DNA from: Streptacidiphilus fuscans
GTDB lineage: Bacteria; Actinomycetota; Actinomycetes; Streptomycetales; Streptomycetaceae
Assembly: GCF_015690355.1 (NCBI RefSeq)
Contig: NZ_JADPRT010000005.1
Coordinates: forward strand, 264,503-328,502
Length of the DNA stretch: 64,000 nucleotides
Direction: 5' to 3'
Shown here: positions 23,668-31,847 of the stretch, one piece after another
Layout: each line of letters starts with the position of its first letter
Numbering within the stretch: the first letter of the stretch is position 1
The notes under the pieces: generated by a model
What the model was told of the DNA's origin: nothing
Seen by the model: the letters and a program-made list of their open reading frames with translations, nothing else
Databases searched by the model: none
Translations under genes and position numbers: made by a program

Positions 23668-25161
23668 ATGATCACGACGGAGCGCCCGGTTGTGGGCACC
23701 GGTTCGGGAAGCGTCCAGGGGACGCGGGAGGACGGCGTCGCCGCGTTCCGGGGGATCCCGTACGCGGCGTCCCCCGTCGGGGAGCTGCGCTTTGCCGCCC
23801 CCGCGCCGCATCCGGCCTGGTCCGGCGTGCGGGACGCATCCCGTCCCGGACCGGCGGTGCCGCAGGGGCCCTCGCGGCTGGAGCTGGTCATGGGGCCGCG
23901 CACCCCCGACTGGGACGAGGACGGCTCGCTCACGCTCAACGTGTGGACACCGCGCCTGCCCGGCGACGTCGACTCCACCACCGAGGGCCCTGACGGCGGC
24001 ACGAAGCGCCAACTCCCGGTGCTGGTCTGGTTCCACGGCGGCGGGTTCACCAGCGGGTCCGGCGGCTGGGACTGGTACGACGGCCGCAACCTGGCCGCCG
24101 CCGGGGACATCGTCGTCGTCACCGCCAACTACCGCCTGGGCCCGCTGGGTTACCTGTACCTCCCGGAGCTCGGCGTGGACAACCTCGGGACGCGGGACCA
24201 GGCCGCCGTCCTGGCCTGGGTGCGGGAGAACATCGCCGCCTTCGGCGGGGATCCGGACGCGCTGACCGTCGGCGGGCAGTCCGCCGGGGCGTTCTCGACG
24301 CTCTACCTCGGCCTCTCGCCGGTCACCGGGCCGCAGATCAGCCGACTCATCAGCCAGAGCGGCCCGTTCGGGCTCACCCCGCAGGCCCCCGAGGTCGCGG
24401 CGGACCACGCCCGGCGCTTTCTCGCGATCCTCGGCGTGGACGGCGGCCAGAACGTCCTCGGCGCCCTGCGGGCCCTTCCGGTCGAGCAACTGCTCTCGGG
24501 CTTCGGACAGTTGGCCCAGGACGTCGCCCGCCCCGGCGACGTCGCCCCGCCGATGTACCCGGTCCTGGGCGGGTTCGGGATGCCGCAGGCGTGGGAGCAG
24601 GCCGTGGCCGCCGGACGGCTCGACGGCAAGCAGCTGCTGGCCGGGACCACGCGGGACGAGATGACGGCCTTCTTCGCCTTCGATCCCCGCGTCCAGGCGG
24701 CCTCCTCCGAGCAGGCGCGCGCGATCGCGGCCGGGCAGGTCGCCGACGGCGGCGAGCGTTTCGACCGCATCGCCGAGCGGTGTCCCCACGCGAGCGCGGC
24801 CGACGTCCTCACCGAGGTCGAGACCGGGACGGTGTTCCGCGACGGCACCCTGGCGATTGCCGACCACCACGTCCGGGCGGGCAACTCCGCCTACGTCTAC
24901 CAGTTCGACTACGCGCCCGTCCCGGACCCCGACCGCCTGGGCGCGGCGCACTGCGGCGAGCTCCCCTTCTTCTTCGACACCTTCGACGCGTACCCCTACC
25001 CGGGGAGCCCGATGCTGGGCGAGCCCACGGACGCCGTCCGAGCGCTCGGCCGCACCTTCTCGCGCGCCGCGGCCTCCTTCGTCGCCAACGGCCGCCCGGA
25101 CGCGGAGGGATGGTCACCGTACCGGGCAGCCGACCCGGCGGCGGTCCGGCACTTCGCCTGA
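23668..25161 (+). CDS. Type B carboxylesterase
   Basis: A 497-residue alpha/beta hydrolase of the carboxylesterase/lipase type B family. The N-terminal FRGIPYA and the oxyanion loop WFHGGGFTSGS are intact. The nucleophile is S205 in GGQSAGAF and the likely catalytic His lies in AAHCGELPFFF. There is no signal peptide, so it is cytosolic, and it is of normal family length. The ATG at 23668 has AGGAAGG eight bases upstream; the long open frame upstream is non-coding. It is divergent from the Lrp-type regulator. Substrates are probably small-molecule esters. Confidence 0.93.
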   Translation: MITTERPVVGTGSGSVQGTREDGVAAFRGIPYAASPVGELRFAAPAPHPAWSGVRDASRPGPAVPQGPSRLELVMGPRTPDWDEDGSLTLNVWTPRLPGDVDSTTEGPDGGTKRQLPVLVWFHGGGFTSGSGGWDWYDGRNLAAAGDIVVVTANYRLGPLGYLYLPELGVDNLGTRDQAAVLAWVRENIAAFGGDPDALTVGGQSAGAFSTLYLGLSPVTGPQISRLISQSGPFGLTPQAPEVAADHARRFLAILGVDGGQNVLGALRALPVEQLLSGFGQLAQDVARPGDVAPPMYPVLGGFGMPQAWEQAVAAGRLDGKQLLAGTTRDEMTAFFAFDPRVQAASSEQARAIAAGQVADGGERFDRIAERCPHASAADVLTEVETGTVFRDGTLAIADHHVRAGNSAYVYQFDYAPVPDPDRLGAAHCGELPFFFDTFDAYPYPGSPMLGEPTDAVRALGRTFSRAAASFVANGRPDAEGWSPYRAADPAAVRHFA

Positions 25162-25187
25162 GAGCCTGGACGTGGAGCCGCTTGCAC

Positions 25188-25205
25188 TAGTTGATGCTTC
25201 AACTA
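25188..25205. promoter_or_regulatory. 18-bp palindrome in the GNAT-OsmC-pirin promoter
   Basis: TAGTTGA, 4 bases, TCAACTA: perfect 7-bp arms, followed at once by an AT-rich ACTATATGG. The ATG lies 39 bp downstream. The TAGTTGA/TCAACTA type is typical of MarR-family operators, as expected for a redox-linked operon. No MarR gene is adjacent, so the regulator would act in trans. Confidence 0.6.
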
Positions 25206-25243
25206 TATGGTGATCCACAACAGAGCTTCCAGGGAGGCGCATC

Positions 25244-25549
25244 ATGGACAAGCGTGTGACCGACAACCCCGAGCAGTCGCGCTTCGAGGTCTTCGAGGGC
25301 GAAGAGCTGGCCGGATTCGCCCAGTACCACCGCTTCCGCAACGAGGTCGCCTTCATCCACACCGAGATCGACCCGCGTTTCGAGGGACACGGACTCGGCA
25401 GCCTGCTGGCCCGCAACGCGCTGGACGCGATGCGGGAGCAGGGTCTCGCGGTGCTGCCCTACTGCCCCTTCATCCGCGGGTGGATCAAGAAGCACCCCGA
25501 GTACGTCGACCTGGTGCCCGTCGCGCAGCGCGAGCGGTTCGGCCTGTGA
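25244..25549 (+). CDS. YjdJ-type small GNAT acetyltransferase
   Basis: A 101-residue minimal GNAT (the N-acetyltransferase domain PF14542 type). FAQYHRFRNEVAFIHTEIDPRFEGHGLGSLLARNALD contains the shortened acetyl-CoA loop EGHGLGS, and the C-terminal LPYCPFIRGWIKKHPEY is diagnostic of this subfamily. The ATG follows AGGGAGG. It is the first gene of a tightly packed three-gene operon, and its TGA overlaps the next GTG. Confidence 0.9.
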   Translation: MDKRVTDNPEQSRFEVFEGEELAGFAQYHRFRNEVAFIHTEIDPRFEGHGLGSLLARNALDAMREQGLAVLPYCPFIRGWIKKHPEYVDLVPVAQRERFGL

Positions 25550-26028
25550 ACGACATACTGCCGGGCGACGGGGCCGCGCCCAGCGCCGACGGATACGTCC
25601 GCGCCGCAGCGGCGGTCGCCACCGGACTGCCGACCGACTACGGAGTCGACCTCCACGTCGGCCGGCACCGGATCGCCGTCGACGAACCGACCTCCCACGG
25701 CGGCGGCGACAGCGGCCCGACCCCCGTCGGACTGCTGATCTCCGCCGTCGCCTCCTGCACGGCGATCACGCTGCGGATGTACGCCGAGCGCAAGTCCTGG
25801 CCGCTTACGGACATCCGGGTGCACGTCGCGTACGAGAAGGGCCCGGAGGGGGCGAACCGGATCACCCGGCGGATCGACCTGATCGGCCCGCTCGACGACG
25901 CGCAGCGCGCCCGGATGCTGGAGATCGCCGAACGCACGCCCGTCACCCGGGCCGTCCGCGAGGGCACTCCGATCGTCCCGGCCGCCGACCACCACCAGAA
26001 GACGCCAGAGACGAAGGTGCAGCCATGA
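25546..26028 (+). CDS. OsmC-family protein with one conserved Cys
   Basis: A 160-residue OsmC/YhfA-like protein. SAVASCTAITLRMYAERKSWPL carries the first family Cys (C71). At the second conserved site, where thiol peroxidases of this fold have Cys-Pro-Val-His, this protein reads TPVT (T131-T134). It may therefore lack peroxidase activity or use another resolving thiol. The GTG overlaps the upstream TGA, and its own TGA overlaps the pirin ATG, so all three genes are translationally coupled. Confidence 0.88.
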   Translation: MNDILPGDGAAPSADGYVRAAAAVATGLPTDYGVDLHVGRHRIAVDEPTSHGGGDSGPTPVGLLISAVASCTAITLRMYAERKSWPLTDIRVHVAYEKGPEGANRITRRIDLIGPLDDAQRARMLEIAERTPVTRAVREGTPIVPAADHHQKTPETKVQP

Positions 26029-27008
26029 GCGTGCGCGACACCACCCCCGACCCCTCGGCGGCGTCCTTCCGCGAGCGCGGCGGACGCGAGCACGTGCCAG
26101 GGACCCCGGTCCGGGACCTGCTCAGCGCCCGGGAGTTCACGCTCGGGGACTCCTCGGTGGTGCGCCGCCTGCTGCCCACCCTCGGCCGCCGGATGGTCGG
26201 CGCCTGGGCCTTCGTCGACCACTACGGCCCCGACGACATCGCGGACCAGCCCGGGATGCAGGTGCCCCCGCACCCGCACATCGGCCTGCAGACCGTCAGC
26301 TGGCTGCACGCGGGCGAGGTGTTGCACCGCGACAGCGCGGGCCACGTCCAGACCATCCGCCCGCGCGAGCTCGGCCTGATGACGTCGGGCCGCGGCATCT
26401 CGCACTCCGAGCAGAGCCCCGTCCCGCACCCGCAACTGCTCCACGGCGCGCAGCTCTGGGTCGCGCTGCCCGACCACGCCCGGCACACCGCCCCGGACTT
26501 CGAGCACCACGCACAGCTGCCGCAGGTCAGCGCCCCCGGCCTGGACGCGACCGTGATCCTGGGCGAGCTGGACGGCGCACTCTCCCCCGGCACCGTCCAC
26601 ACGCCGCTGATGGGCGCGGACCTGACCCTGCGTCAGGGCACCGACCTGCGGCTGCCCGTCGAGGCAGACTTCGAGTACGCCGTGCTGACCATGTCCGGCA
26701 CCACCGAGGTCGACGGCGTCCGCCTGGACCCGGGTTCGATGCTCTACCTCGGCACCGGCCGCCGGGACCTGCCGCTGCGCGCGGTGGACGGGGAGTCGCA
26801 GTTCCTGCTCCTCGGCGGGGAGCCGTTCGCCGAGAAGCTGGTGATGTGGTGGAACTTTGTCGGTCGCACCCACGAGGAGATCGCCACCGCCCGACAGGAC
26901 TGGGAGACCGGCGACCGCTTCGGACACGTCCTCGGCTACGAGGGCGCCTCGACTCCCGCCCCCGCGCTCCCCGACCACCCGCTCCAGCCCCGCGGACGCG
27001 AGCGGTGA
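26025..27008 (+). CDS. Pirin-family bicupin protein
   Basis: A 327-residue pirin. The N-terminal cupin carries the metal ligands in PPHPHIGLQTVSW, GEVLHRDS and GRGISHSE (three His and a Glu). The second cupin (about 190-290) ends in FLLLGGEPFAEKLVMWWNFVGRT, a strong pirin signature. Pirins act as quercetin-2,3-dioxygenases or redox regulators. The start overlaps the OsmC stop. The GNAT-OsmC-pirin set behind a MarR-type palindrome suggests an oxidant or phenolic-compound response. Confidence 0.93.
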   Translation: MSVRDTTPDPSAASFRERGGREHVPGTPVRDLLSAREFTLGDSSVVRRLLPTLGRRMVGAWAFVDHYGPDDIADQPGMQVPPHPHIGLQTVSWLHAGEVLHRDSAGHVQTIRPRELGLMTSGRGISHSEQSPVPHPQLLHGAQLWVALPDHARHTAPDFEHHAQLPQVSAPGLDATVILGELDGALSPGTVHTPLMGADLTLRQGTDLRLPVEADFEYAVLTMSGTTEVDGVRLDPGSMLYLGTGRRDLPLRAVDGESQFLLLGGEPFAEKLVMWWNFVGRTHEEIATARQDWETGDRFGHVLGYEGASTPAPALPDHPLQPRGRER

Positions 27009-27061
27009 CACCTGCCGGGTGATGGCCTCCTGGTTCACGACCGTCGCACGGGGACGCCGTG

Positions 27062-27757
27062 TCAGCTCGCCCGCACCTCCGCGTTGACGCCCGCGATCCG
27101 GCCGAGGGCGTCGAAGGTCACCAGGACCGTGCTGCCGTCCGGCAGGCGGGCGCGGGTGCCGTCGGTGGCGGTCTCGGCGCGGACGCCGTGGTGGGCGAAG
27201 TAGCCGCGGACGACCTGGCGGGCGGAGCGGCTGAAGAGGCTCTGGCCGGTCATCAGGAAGCCCGGCATGGCGATCGGGTCCAGCGGGGCGAGCGTGATCT
27301 GCGGGTCGTCGGGGGCGAAGTAGACCCGGGTGTCCGAGCCGGCGGACTGGCCGATGTAGCCGGGGGCGCTGAGCACGCCCATCGCGACGAAGGCCAACGC
27401 CTCCGCGGCCCAGCGGGGATCGTCGAAGCCGGACAGGTCCACGGCCGCGTCCCGCAGTTCGGGGACGCTGTTGCGCTTCCCGAACGCGGCGACCCGTTCG
27501 CTCGCCGCCACCACCGGCGTGCCGCGCAGGCCGGGGTTGGCCCAGGCCCACAGCCACGAGCGACCGGTGACGTCGAAGGTGCCGAGCAGTCCGACGCGGA
27601 CGGTGCGGCCCGCCGCCCGGTACACCTGTTGATCCAGGTCCGCCGTCCACTCGCCACCGGCGGGCAACGCCCGCCCGAGCGCCTCCAGTTGCTCGGTCCC
27701 CCAGGCGGCGTGGTACTCCGCGTGACGGAGGAAGGCCTCGGAGAATATCGACTTCAC
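27062..27757 (-). CDS. DUF6882-like hypothetical protein
   Basis: A 231-residue soluble protein. TFDVTGRSWLWAWANPGLRG and the later APGYIGQSAGSDTRVYF recall the DUF6882 family of unknown function; this is from memory and moderately certain. There is no signal peptide, TM segment or catalytic motif I can name. It is divergent from the GNAT gene at 27927. Confidence 0.65.
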   Translation of the reverse strand: MKSIFSEAFLRHAEYHAAWGTEQLEALGRALPAGGEWTADLDQQVYRAAGRTVRVGLLGTFDVTGRSWLWAWANPGLRGTPVVAASERVAAFGKRNSVPELRDAAVDLSGFDDPRWAAEALAFVAMGVLSAPGYIGQSAGSDTRVYFAPDDPQITLAPLDPIAMPGFLMTGQSLFSRSARQVVRGYFAHHGVRAETATDGTRARLPDGSTVLVTFDALGRIAGVNAEVRAS

Positions 27758-27912
27758 GCAGCAGTCCCCAACAACTCAACGTCAGCAATGTGCAACCGTT
27801 GGTAGGGATATCAGACTGCGGCGGTCATCCCCGGCTTGACCTGCAGGTTTTCACTGTGACTTCACAAAAACCCCGGAACGGACAGCTCCGCACACGTATC
27901 GGTGGACTGGCA

Positions 27913-27918
27913 TACGAT
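27913..27918 (+). promoter_or_regulatory. -10 element of a leaderless-type promoter
   Basis: TACGAT ends eight bases before the ATG at 27927 and no ribosome binding site precedes the ATG, so transcription would begin at or next to the start codon. No -35 is evident. Confidence 0.45.
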
Positions 27919-27926
27919 CGGGCGTC

Positions 27927-28415
27927 ATGGAGAAGCCCGTGCGAAATGTGCGTCTGGAGCCGTTCACCGAGGCCGAGTTCGGCCCCTGGGAGGAGGTGCA
28001 GGTCGAGCGGTACGCGCGGTCGAACGTCACCGCGGGCATCTGGGCCGCGGAGGAGGGTCCGGAGAAGGCCCGGGAGGCGTACGACCAGTTGCTGCCGAAG
28101 GGCCTGGCCACGCCCGAGAACCACCTGTGGGTGGCCCGTGACGAGGAGACCGGCGAGCGGGTCGGCACGCTGTGGATCGGGATGCGTCCGCTCGGGGCCG
28201 ACTCCCAGGCGTACGTCTACTTCGTCGGGGTGGACGAGGCGCACCAAGGCAAAGGTTATGGCCGGGCGCTGATGAACGCGGCCACCGAGGCCGGGCGGCG
28301 GCTCGGCGCGACGTCGATGGGGTTGAACGTCTTCGGGGACAACACCCGGGCGCAGAACCTCTACCGCAGCCTCGGGTACCAGGTCCAGGCGCAGTCCATG
28401 CGGCTGGACCTCTGA
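27927..28415 (+). CDS. GNAT-family N-acetyltransferase
   Basis: A 162-residue GNAT. The central strand AYVYFVGVDEAHQGKGYGRALMNAATEAGRRLG holds the acetyl-CoA loop HQGKGYG, and the C-terminal LNVFGDNTRAQNLYRSLGYQ is the classic last motif. The substrate is unknown. The gene appears to have a leaderless start. It is convergent with the small secreted protein at 28484, and its stop codon lies in the left arm of a long terminator stem. Confidence 0.9.
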   Translation: MEKPVRNVRLEPFTEAEFGPWEEVQVERYARSNVTAGIWAAEEGPEKAREAYDQLLPKGLATPENHLWVARDEETGERVGTLWIGMRPLGADSQAYVYFVGVDEAHQGKGYGRALMNAATEAGRRLGATSMGLNVFGDNTRAQNLYRSLGYQVQAQSMRLDL

Positions 28416-28457
28416 CCGCTCGCGCCACGGAGTGAGCGGGTCGGCGCGAGCGGTCAG
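28412..28457. terminator. 15-bp-stem bidirectional terminator
   Basis: Left arm 28412-28426 (CTGACCGCTCGCGCC) and right arm 28443-28457 (GGCGCGAGCGGTCAG) are perfectly complementary around a 16-base loop. It sits between the convergent GNAT and secreted-protein genes and includes the GNAT stop codon. It is also the natural end of the 9-kb biosynthetic operon. Confidence 0.75.
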
Positions 28458-28475
28458 AGCGGTCAGAGCGGTCAG
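28449..28475. repeat. Three tandem 9-bp AGCGGTCAG units
   Basis: AGCGGTCAG occurs three times head to tail, the first copy being part of the terminator right arm. Slippage has probably expanded the arm; the extra copies could form alternative stems with the left arm. Confidence 0.8.
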
Positions 28476-28483
28476 CGTGGGCC

Positions 28484-28816
28484 TCAGGCGGAGAAGCTGC
28501 CGACGCCCGAGACGTGGGTGCCGTAGCCCGCAGCCAGCGTGCCGACGCCGCCCCCGGAACCGGGGAGGCTGGCCGGGATCGTGCAGAACGGGTCGGCGTA
28601 CACGCGGATGGTGCTGTCGGTGAGGTTGTCCACCACATGCGAGAGCGGCGGCAGCTTCTGGCAGCCGGTCGGGTTCTGGTAGATGTCCAGCGGCTGGAGC
28701 TCGGTCGAGAAGACGACCACCTGACCGGTCGCCGCCTGGGCGGGTCCGGCGGCGAGGCCGACGAGGGCCGTGAAGGCGGCCAGGGCCCCGGCAATGACGG
28801 TTGCGCTGCGACGCAT
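28484..28816 (-). CDS. Small secreted protein (110 aa), end of operon 1
   Basis: A signal peptide (MRRSATVIAGALAAFTALVGL, cleavage after AQA at about 28) precedes an 82-residue mature protein with two Cys (in GCQKLPP and DPFCTIP) that could form one disulfide. I recognise no family. It starts 38 bp after the protox-like gene stop, so it is the last gene of the biosynthetic operon, whose first gene also encodes a secreted protein. Confidence 0.75.
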   Translation of the reverse strand: MRRSATVIAGALAAFTALVGLAAGPAQAATGQVVVFSTELQPLDIYQNPTGCQKLPPLSHVVDNLTDSTIRVYADPFCTIPASLPGSGGGVGTLAAGYGTHVSGVGSFSA

Positions 28817-28854
28817 GGAAGTTCCTCCGATGAGGGGTGAGGTGGGTCCGGCGG

Positions 28855-30240
28855 TTACCCGCGGGTGCGGGCGAAGGAGGGGGTCGCGGCGAGCGACCCG
28901 GTGAGGCGACGGGCGGCCTGTTCGCCGGAGCGGACCGCGCCCTCGCTGTTGGGGCGCAGCAGCGTCCAGTCGCCGGCGTACTCGACCGGCCCGGCGGGAC
29001 GCGCGGCGAACGCGCCGCGGAGGCGGAGCGCCGCGGGCGTGGCCTCCGGGAGGCCGTGGCGGAAGCGGTGCACCACCGTGCGGGTGGTGGCCGCGCCGAG
29101 GCCGGGCAGGAACCGTTCGGCCTCGGCGGCGAGCACCCGGGCGACCTCCTCGTCGGCCGCGTCCAGCAGGTCCGGGGAGGACCTGGGCGAGGCGAAGAGG
29201 GTGACCATCCCGCGCCCCGCCGGGACGCGGCCTTCGGCCTTGAGGTGGTCGAGCAGCAGCCCGGCGCAGATGCGGCTCTCCCGCTCCGGTACGGAGAGGG
29301 CGTAGCTGGGGGTGCGCGTCGGGCTGGGTAGTGAGCGGTCCAGGAGGCAGACGACCTTCAGCATCGGCGCGAAGGTGCAGGCCTCCAGGAAGGGACGCTC
29401 CTGCGACGTCGCGTCCACATCCAGGGCCAAGGCGACCGGCGCGGGGACGGCGAGTACGAGTTGACGCACCGTCAGCACCCGTCCGTCGACCAGGTGCAGG
29501 CGGGCCCGGTCCGCTCCCGTCCGCTCGACGACCAGCGCGGGAGTGCCGAGTTGTACGGGCACCTGCCGGGCCAGAGCGCGCGCGAGGGTGTCCATGCCGC
29601 CTCGGTAGGTGGACCACCGCGCCCCCGCGCCGCCGACCGCCAGCAGCAACGCCAGCATCGGTGCGACCGTGGAGCGTTCGGGCCGCCAGCCGAAGCAGTG
29701 GCTGGAGAACGGCTGGAGCAGGCAGTCGAGCAGCTCGGGGTGGTAACTCCTCGCGTACTCGGCGACGGTGGCCGCGCCGACGGGCGAGACCTCGGGCCGG
29801 TCGGCGTCGAACTCCGCGCGGTCGCGCAGCGTCCGGGTGGTGGAGCGGAGCCAGGCGAGCCGACCGCGCCAGGACATGCCCGCGCCGGTGAGCAGGCCGA
29901 GGGAATGGCCCATGCGCGCGTGGGCGCGCCCGTCGCGCCACAGCGCGAATCCCGCCCGGATCGGCGCCAGGTCCTCACGGGGGACGGCGAGTTCGCGGAT
30001 CAGCCGCCAGGTGGCCGCGTAGCCGCGGTCGGCGATGGTCTCGGCGCCCTCGTCGATGAGGTAGCCGTCGACGCGGGAACTGGCCATCCTCCCTCCCACG
30101 CGTGGCGCGGCCTCGAAGACCTGGACGGAGCGTCCCGCCTGTTGCAGCCGGTAGGCGGCGGTCAGGCCGCCGACACCCGCGCCCACAACCGCGACGTCGA
30201 GGTCGAAGCCGGACGTGGAGGCCGAGTTGGGCCCGGTCAT
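28855..30240 (-). CDS. Protoporphyrinogen-oxidase-like FAD oxidoreductase (copy 1)
   Basis: A 461-residue flavoprotein of the amine oxidase/protox family. The FAD-binding VAVVGAGVGGLTAAYRL lies at about 16-32, with the second motif VFEAAPRVGGRMAS. The C-terminal FAD-contact is YAGDWTLLRPNSEGAVRSGEQAA. The middle substrate domain (RGGMDTLARALARQ) matches the protox pattern. A haem role is unlikely because the gene is coupled to AMP ligase and UbiA genes and has a homologue in operon 2. I infer dehydrogenation or oxidation of a prenylated intermediate. Its ATG overlaps the AMP-ligase stop. Confidence 0.88.
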   Translation of the reverse strand: MTGPNSASTSGFDLDVAVVGAGVGGLTAAYRLQQAGRSVQVFEAAPRVGGRMASSRVDGYLIDEGAETIADRGYAATWRLIRELAVPREDLAPIRAGFALWRDGRAHARMGHSLGLLTGAGMSWRGRLAWLRSTTRTLRDRAEFDADRPEVSPVGAATVAEYARSYHPELLDCLLQPFSSHCFGWRPERSTVAPMLALLLAVGGAGARWSTYRGGMDTLARALARQVPVQLGTPALVVERTGADRARLHLVDGRVLTVRQLVLAVPAPVALALDVDATSQERPFLEACTFAPMLKVVCLLDRSLPSPTRTPSYALSVPERESRICAGLLLDHLKAEGRVPAGRGMVTLFASPRSSPDLLDAADEEVARVLAAEAERFLPGLGAATTRTVVHRFRHGLPEATPAALRLRGAFAARPAGPVEYAGDWTLLRPNSEGAVRSGEQAARRLTGSLAATPSFARTRG

Positions 30241-31847
30241 GTCCACCGTCCCGTGCCGTGGCCGATGGCTCCGGCCAGGTAGCGTTCCCGCAGTTCGTGG
30301 CGGCGGACCTTGCCCGTCGCGGTGCGCGGGACAGCGTCCCGCTCGAGCACGAGCGGCTCGGCCAGGGCGGGCAGGTCCCGCACGGCCTCCTTCCACCGCG
30401 CGGGCTCGACCGGCCCGTCGGCGATGAGGACCGGCTGCGCGGTGCGGTCCACGCCGCCGAGGACGACGGCCTCCTCGACCTCGGGCAGGCGGTCCTGGAT
30501 CACGTCCTCCAGCTCGACGCAGCTGATACCGGGGATCATGTCGACCTCCCGGTCCAGCAGCCGCACCGCGCCGGAGCGGGAGCGGACGGCCAGGTCGCCG
30601 GTGTTGAACCAGGGCCCGCGCACCTTCTCCCGCCAGCGGTCCTGCTCGCCGAGATAGCCCAGGCAGCGCGCCTTGGTCCGGCTGAGGACCAGACCCACCT
30701 CGCCGCGCGGCACCGGACGGAAGGTGTGCCGGTCGACCACCTGGAGGCCCACCCAACCCGGCAGCGCCCAGCCGAGGTTGCGGGTGGTCGGGTGCCGTTG
30801 CGCGCGCTTGGCCAGGGCACGCCTGGTGAAGAACCGGAAGGTCAGCGGCCCGGTCTCGGTCTGCCCCCAGCCCTGCATCCACAGCGGGAAGCGGCGGCGG
30901 CTGGCTTGGAGGAACGCGCGGACGGTCGGCGGATGGACCGCGTCGAAGGTGGAGATGTAGAGCCGCACGTCGCGGAAGGGGTTGCGCTCCTGCGCGGCCA
31001 GTCGGTGCCAGCGCACGTAGGTGGACGGCAGCGCCTCCACGATGGTGGGCGGGTGCTCCGCCAGCAGCCGGCCGGCGACCTCGGGATCGGGGTCGGCGAC
31101 GATCACGACCTCGCGCGGCTGGTGCCAGAACGTGCTCACCGTCCAGGACAGCGCGCGGCCGTGGGCGAACGAGGTGGCGCTGGCGAAGACGTCCTCGCGG
31201 CCCGCGGTGAGGACGGGCCAGGGCAGCGCCTCGAAGCCGGTCAGCCGACGGATCAGGGTCGTGGTGGAGTGGACGACCAGCTTGGGCGCGCCGGTGGTGC
31301 CGGAGGTCTGCAGCACGACCAGCGGCAGTCCGTCCGCACGACGGCGGATCGGAGCCGACCGCACGTCGGGCAGGTCCTGCAGCGCGGTGACGTTGGCCCG
31401 GCGGCCGTCACCGGGCGCGCCGCGGTCCAGCGTCACGGTCAGCCCGGCGTGCCGGGTCAGCTCCACTCCGGCGGCGCTGCCGGCGCGCAGCAGACGCGTC
31501 TCGGTGACCAGGACGGCGGGCTGCAACCGGTCGAGCAGGGTGTCCAGCACGTGCGGGTCGAGGTGGTCGGAGAGCAGCGCCGGTACCGCGCCGATCCGGG
31601 CGGCGGCGCAGGCGATCAGCGCGTAGTCCCAGTGGTTGCGCTTGACGACGGCGACATGGTCGCCGGGACGGGCACCCGCGGCGGCCAGCCGCGCGGCGGT
31701 GACCCGGACCAGGGCGGCCACCTGCGGCACCGTCAACCGGGTGCCCGCGTCGGGCGCGAGGTCGAGCGGACGGCTGAGATGGACGACGGTCGGCGAGCGC
31801 CGGCGGGCGAGGGCGTCGAAGACGATGCCGGGGTGGAGGGGCTTCAC
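30237..31847 (-). CDS. AMP-dependent acyl/aryl ligase (ligase 1)
   Basis: A 536-residue ANL-superfamily adenylating enzyme. The P-loop LQTSGTTGAPKLVVHS, the GWGQTETG motif, FNTGDLAV and the C-terminal RTATGKVRR lysine are all present, so it should be active. It would form an acyl- or aryl-adenylate and pass it to CoA or another acceptor; no carrier protein is encoded nearby. The GTG start overlaps the UbiA stop and its stop overlaps the protox-like start, so the three are coupled. Substrate cannot be read from the sequence. Confidence 0.9.
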   Translation of the reverse strand: MKPLHPGIVFDALARRRSPTVVHLSRPLDLAPDAGTRLTVPQVAALVRVTAARLAAAGARPGDHVAVVKRNHWDYALIACAAARIGAVPALLSDHLDPHVLDTLLDRLQPAVLVTETRLLRAGSAAGVELTRHAGLTVTLDRGAPGDGRRANVTALQDLPDVRSAPIRRRADGLPLVVLQTSGTTGAPKLVVHSTTTLIRRLTGFEALPWPVLTAGREDVFASATSFAHGRALSWTVSTFWHQPREVVIVADPDPEVAGRLLAEHPPTIVEALPSTYVRWHRLAAQERNPFRDVRLYISTFDAVHPPTVRAFLQASRRRFPLWMQGWGQTETGPLTFRFFTRRALAKRAQRHPTTRNLGWALPGWVGLQVVDRHTFRPVPRGEVGLVLSRTKARCLGYLGEQDRWREKVRGPWFNTGDLAVRSRSGAVRLLDREVDMIPGISCVELEDVIQDRLPEVEEAVVLGGVDRTAQPVLIADGPVEPARWKEAVRDLPALAEPLVLERDAVPRTATGKVRRHELRERYLAGAIGHGTGRWT

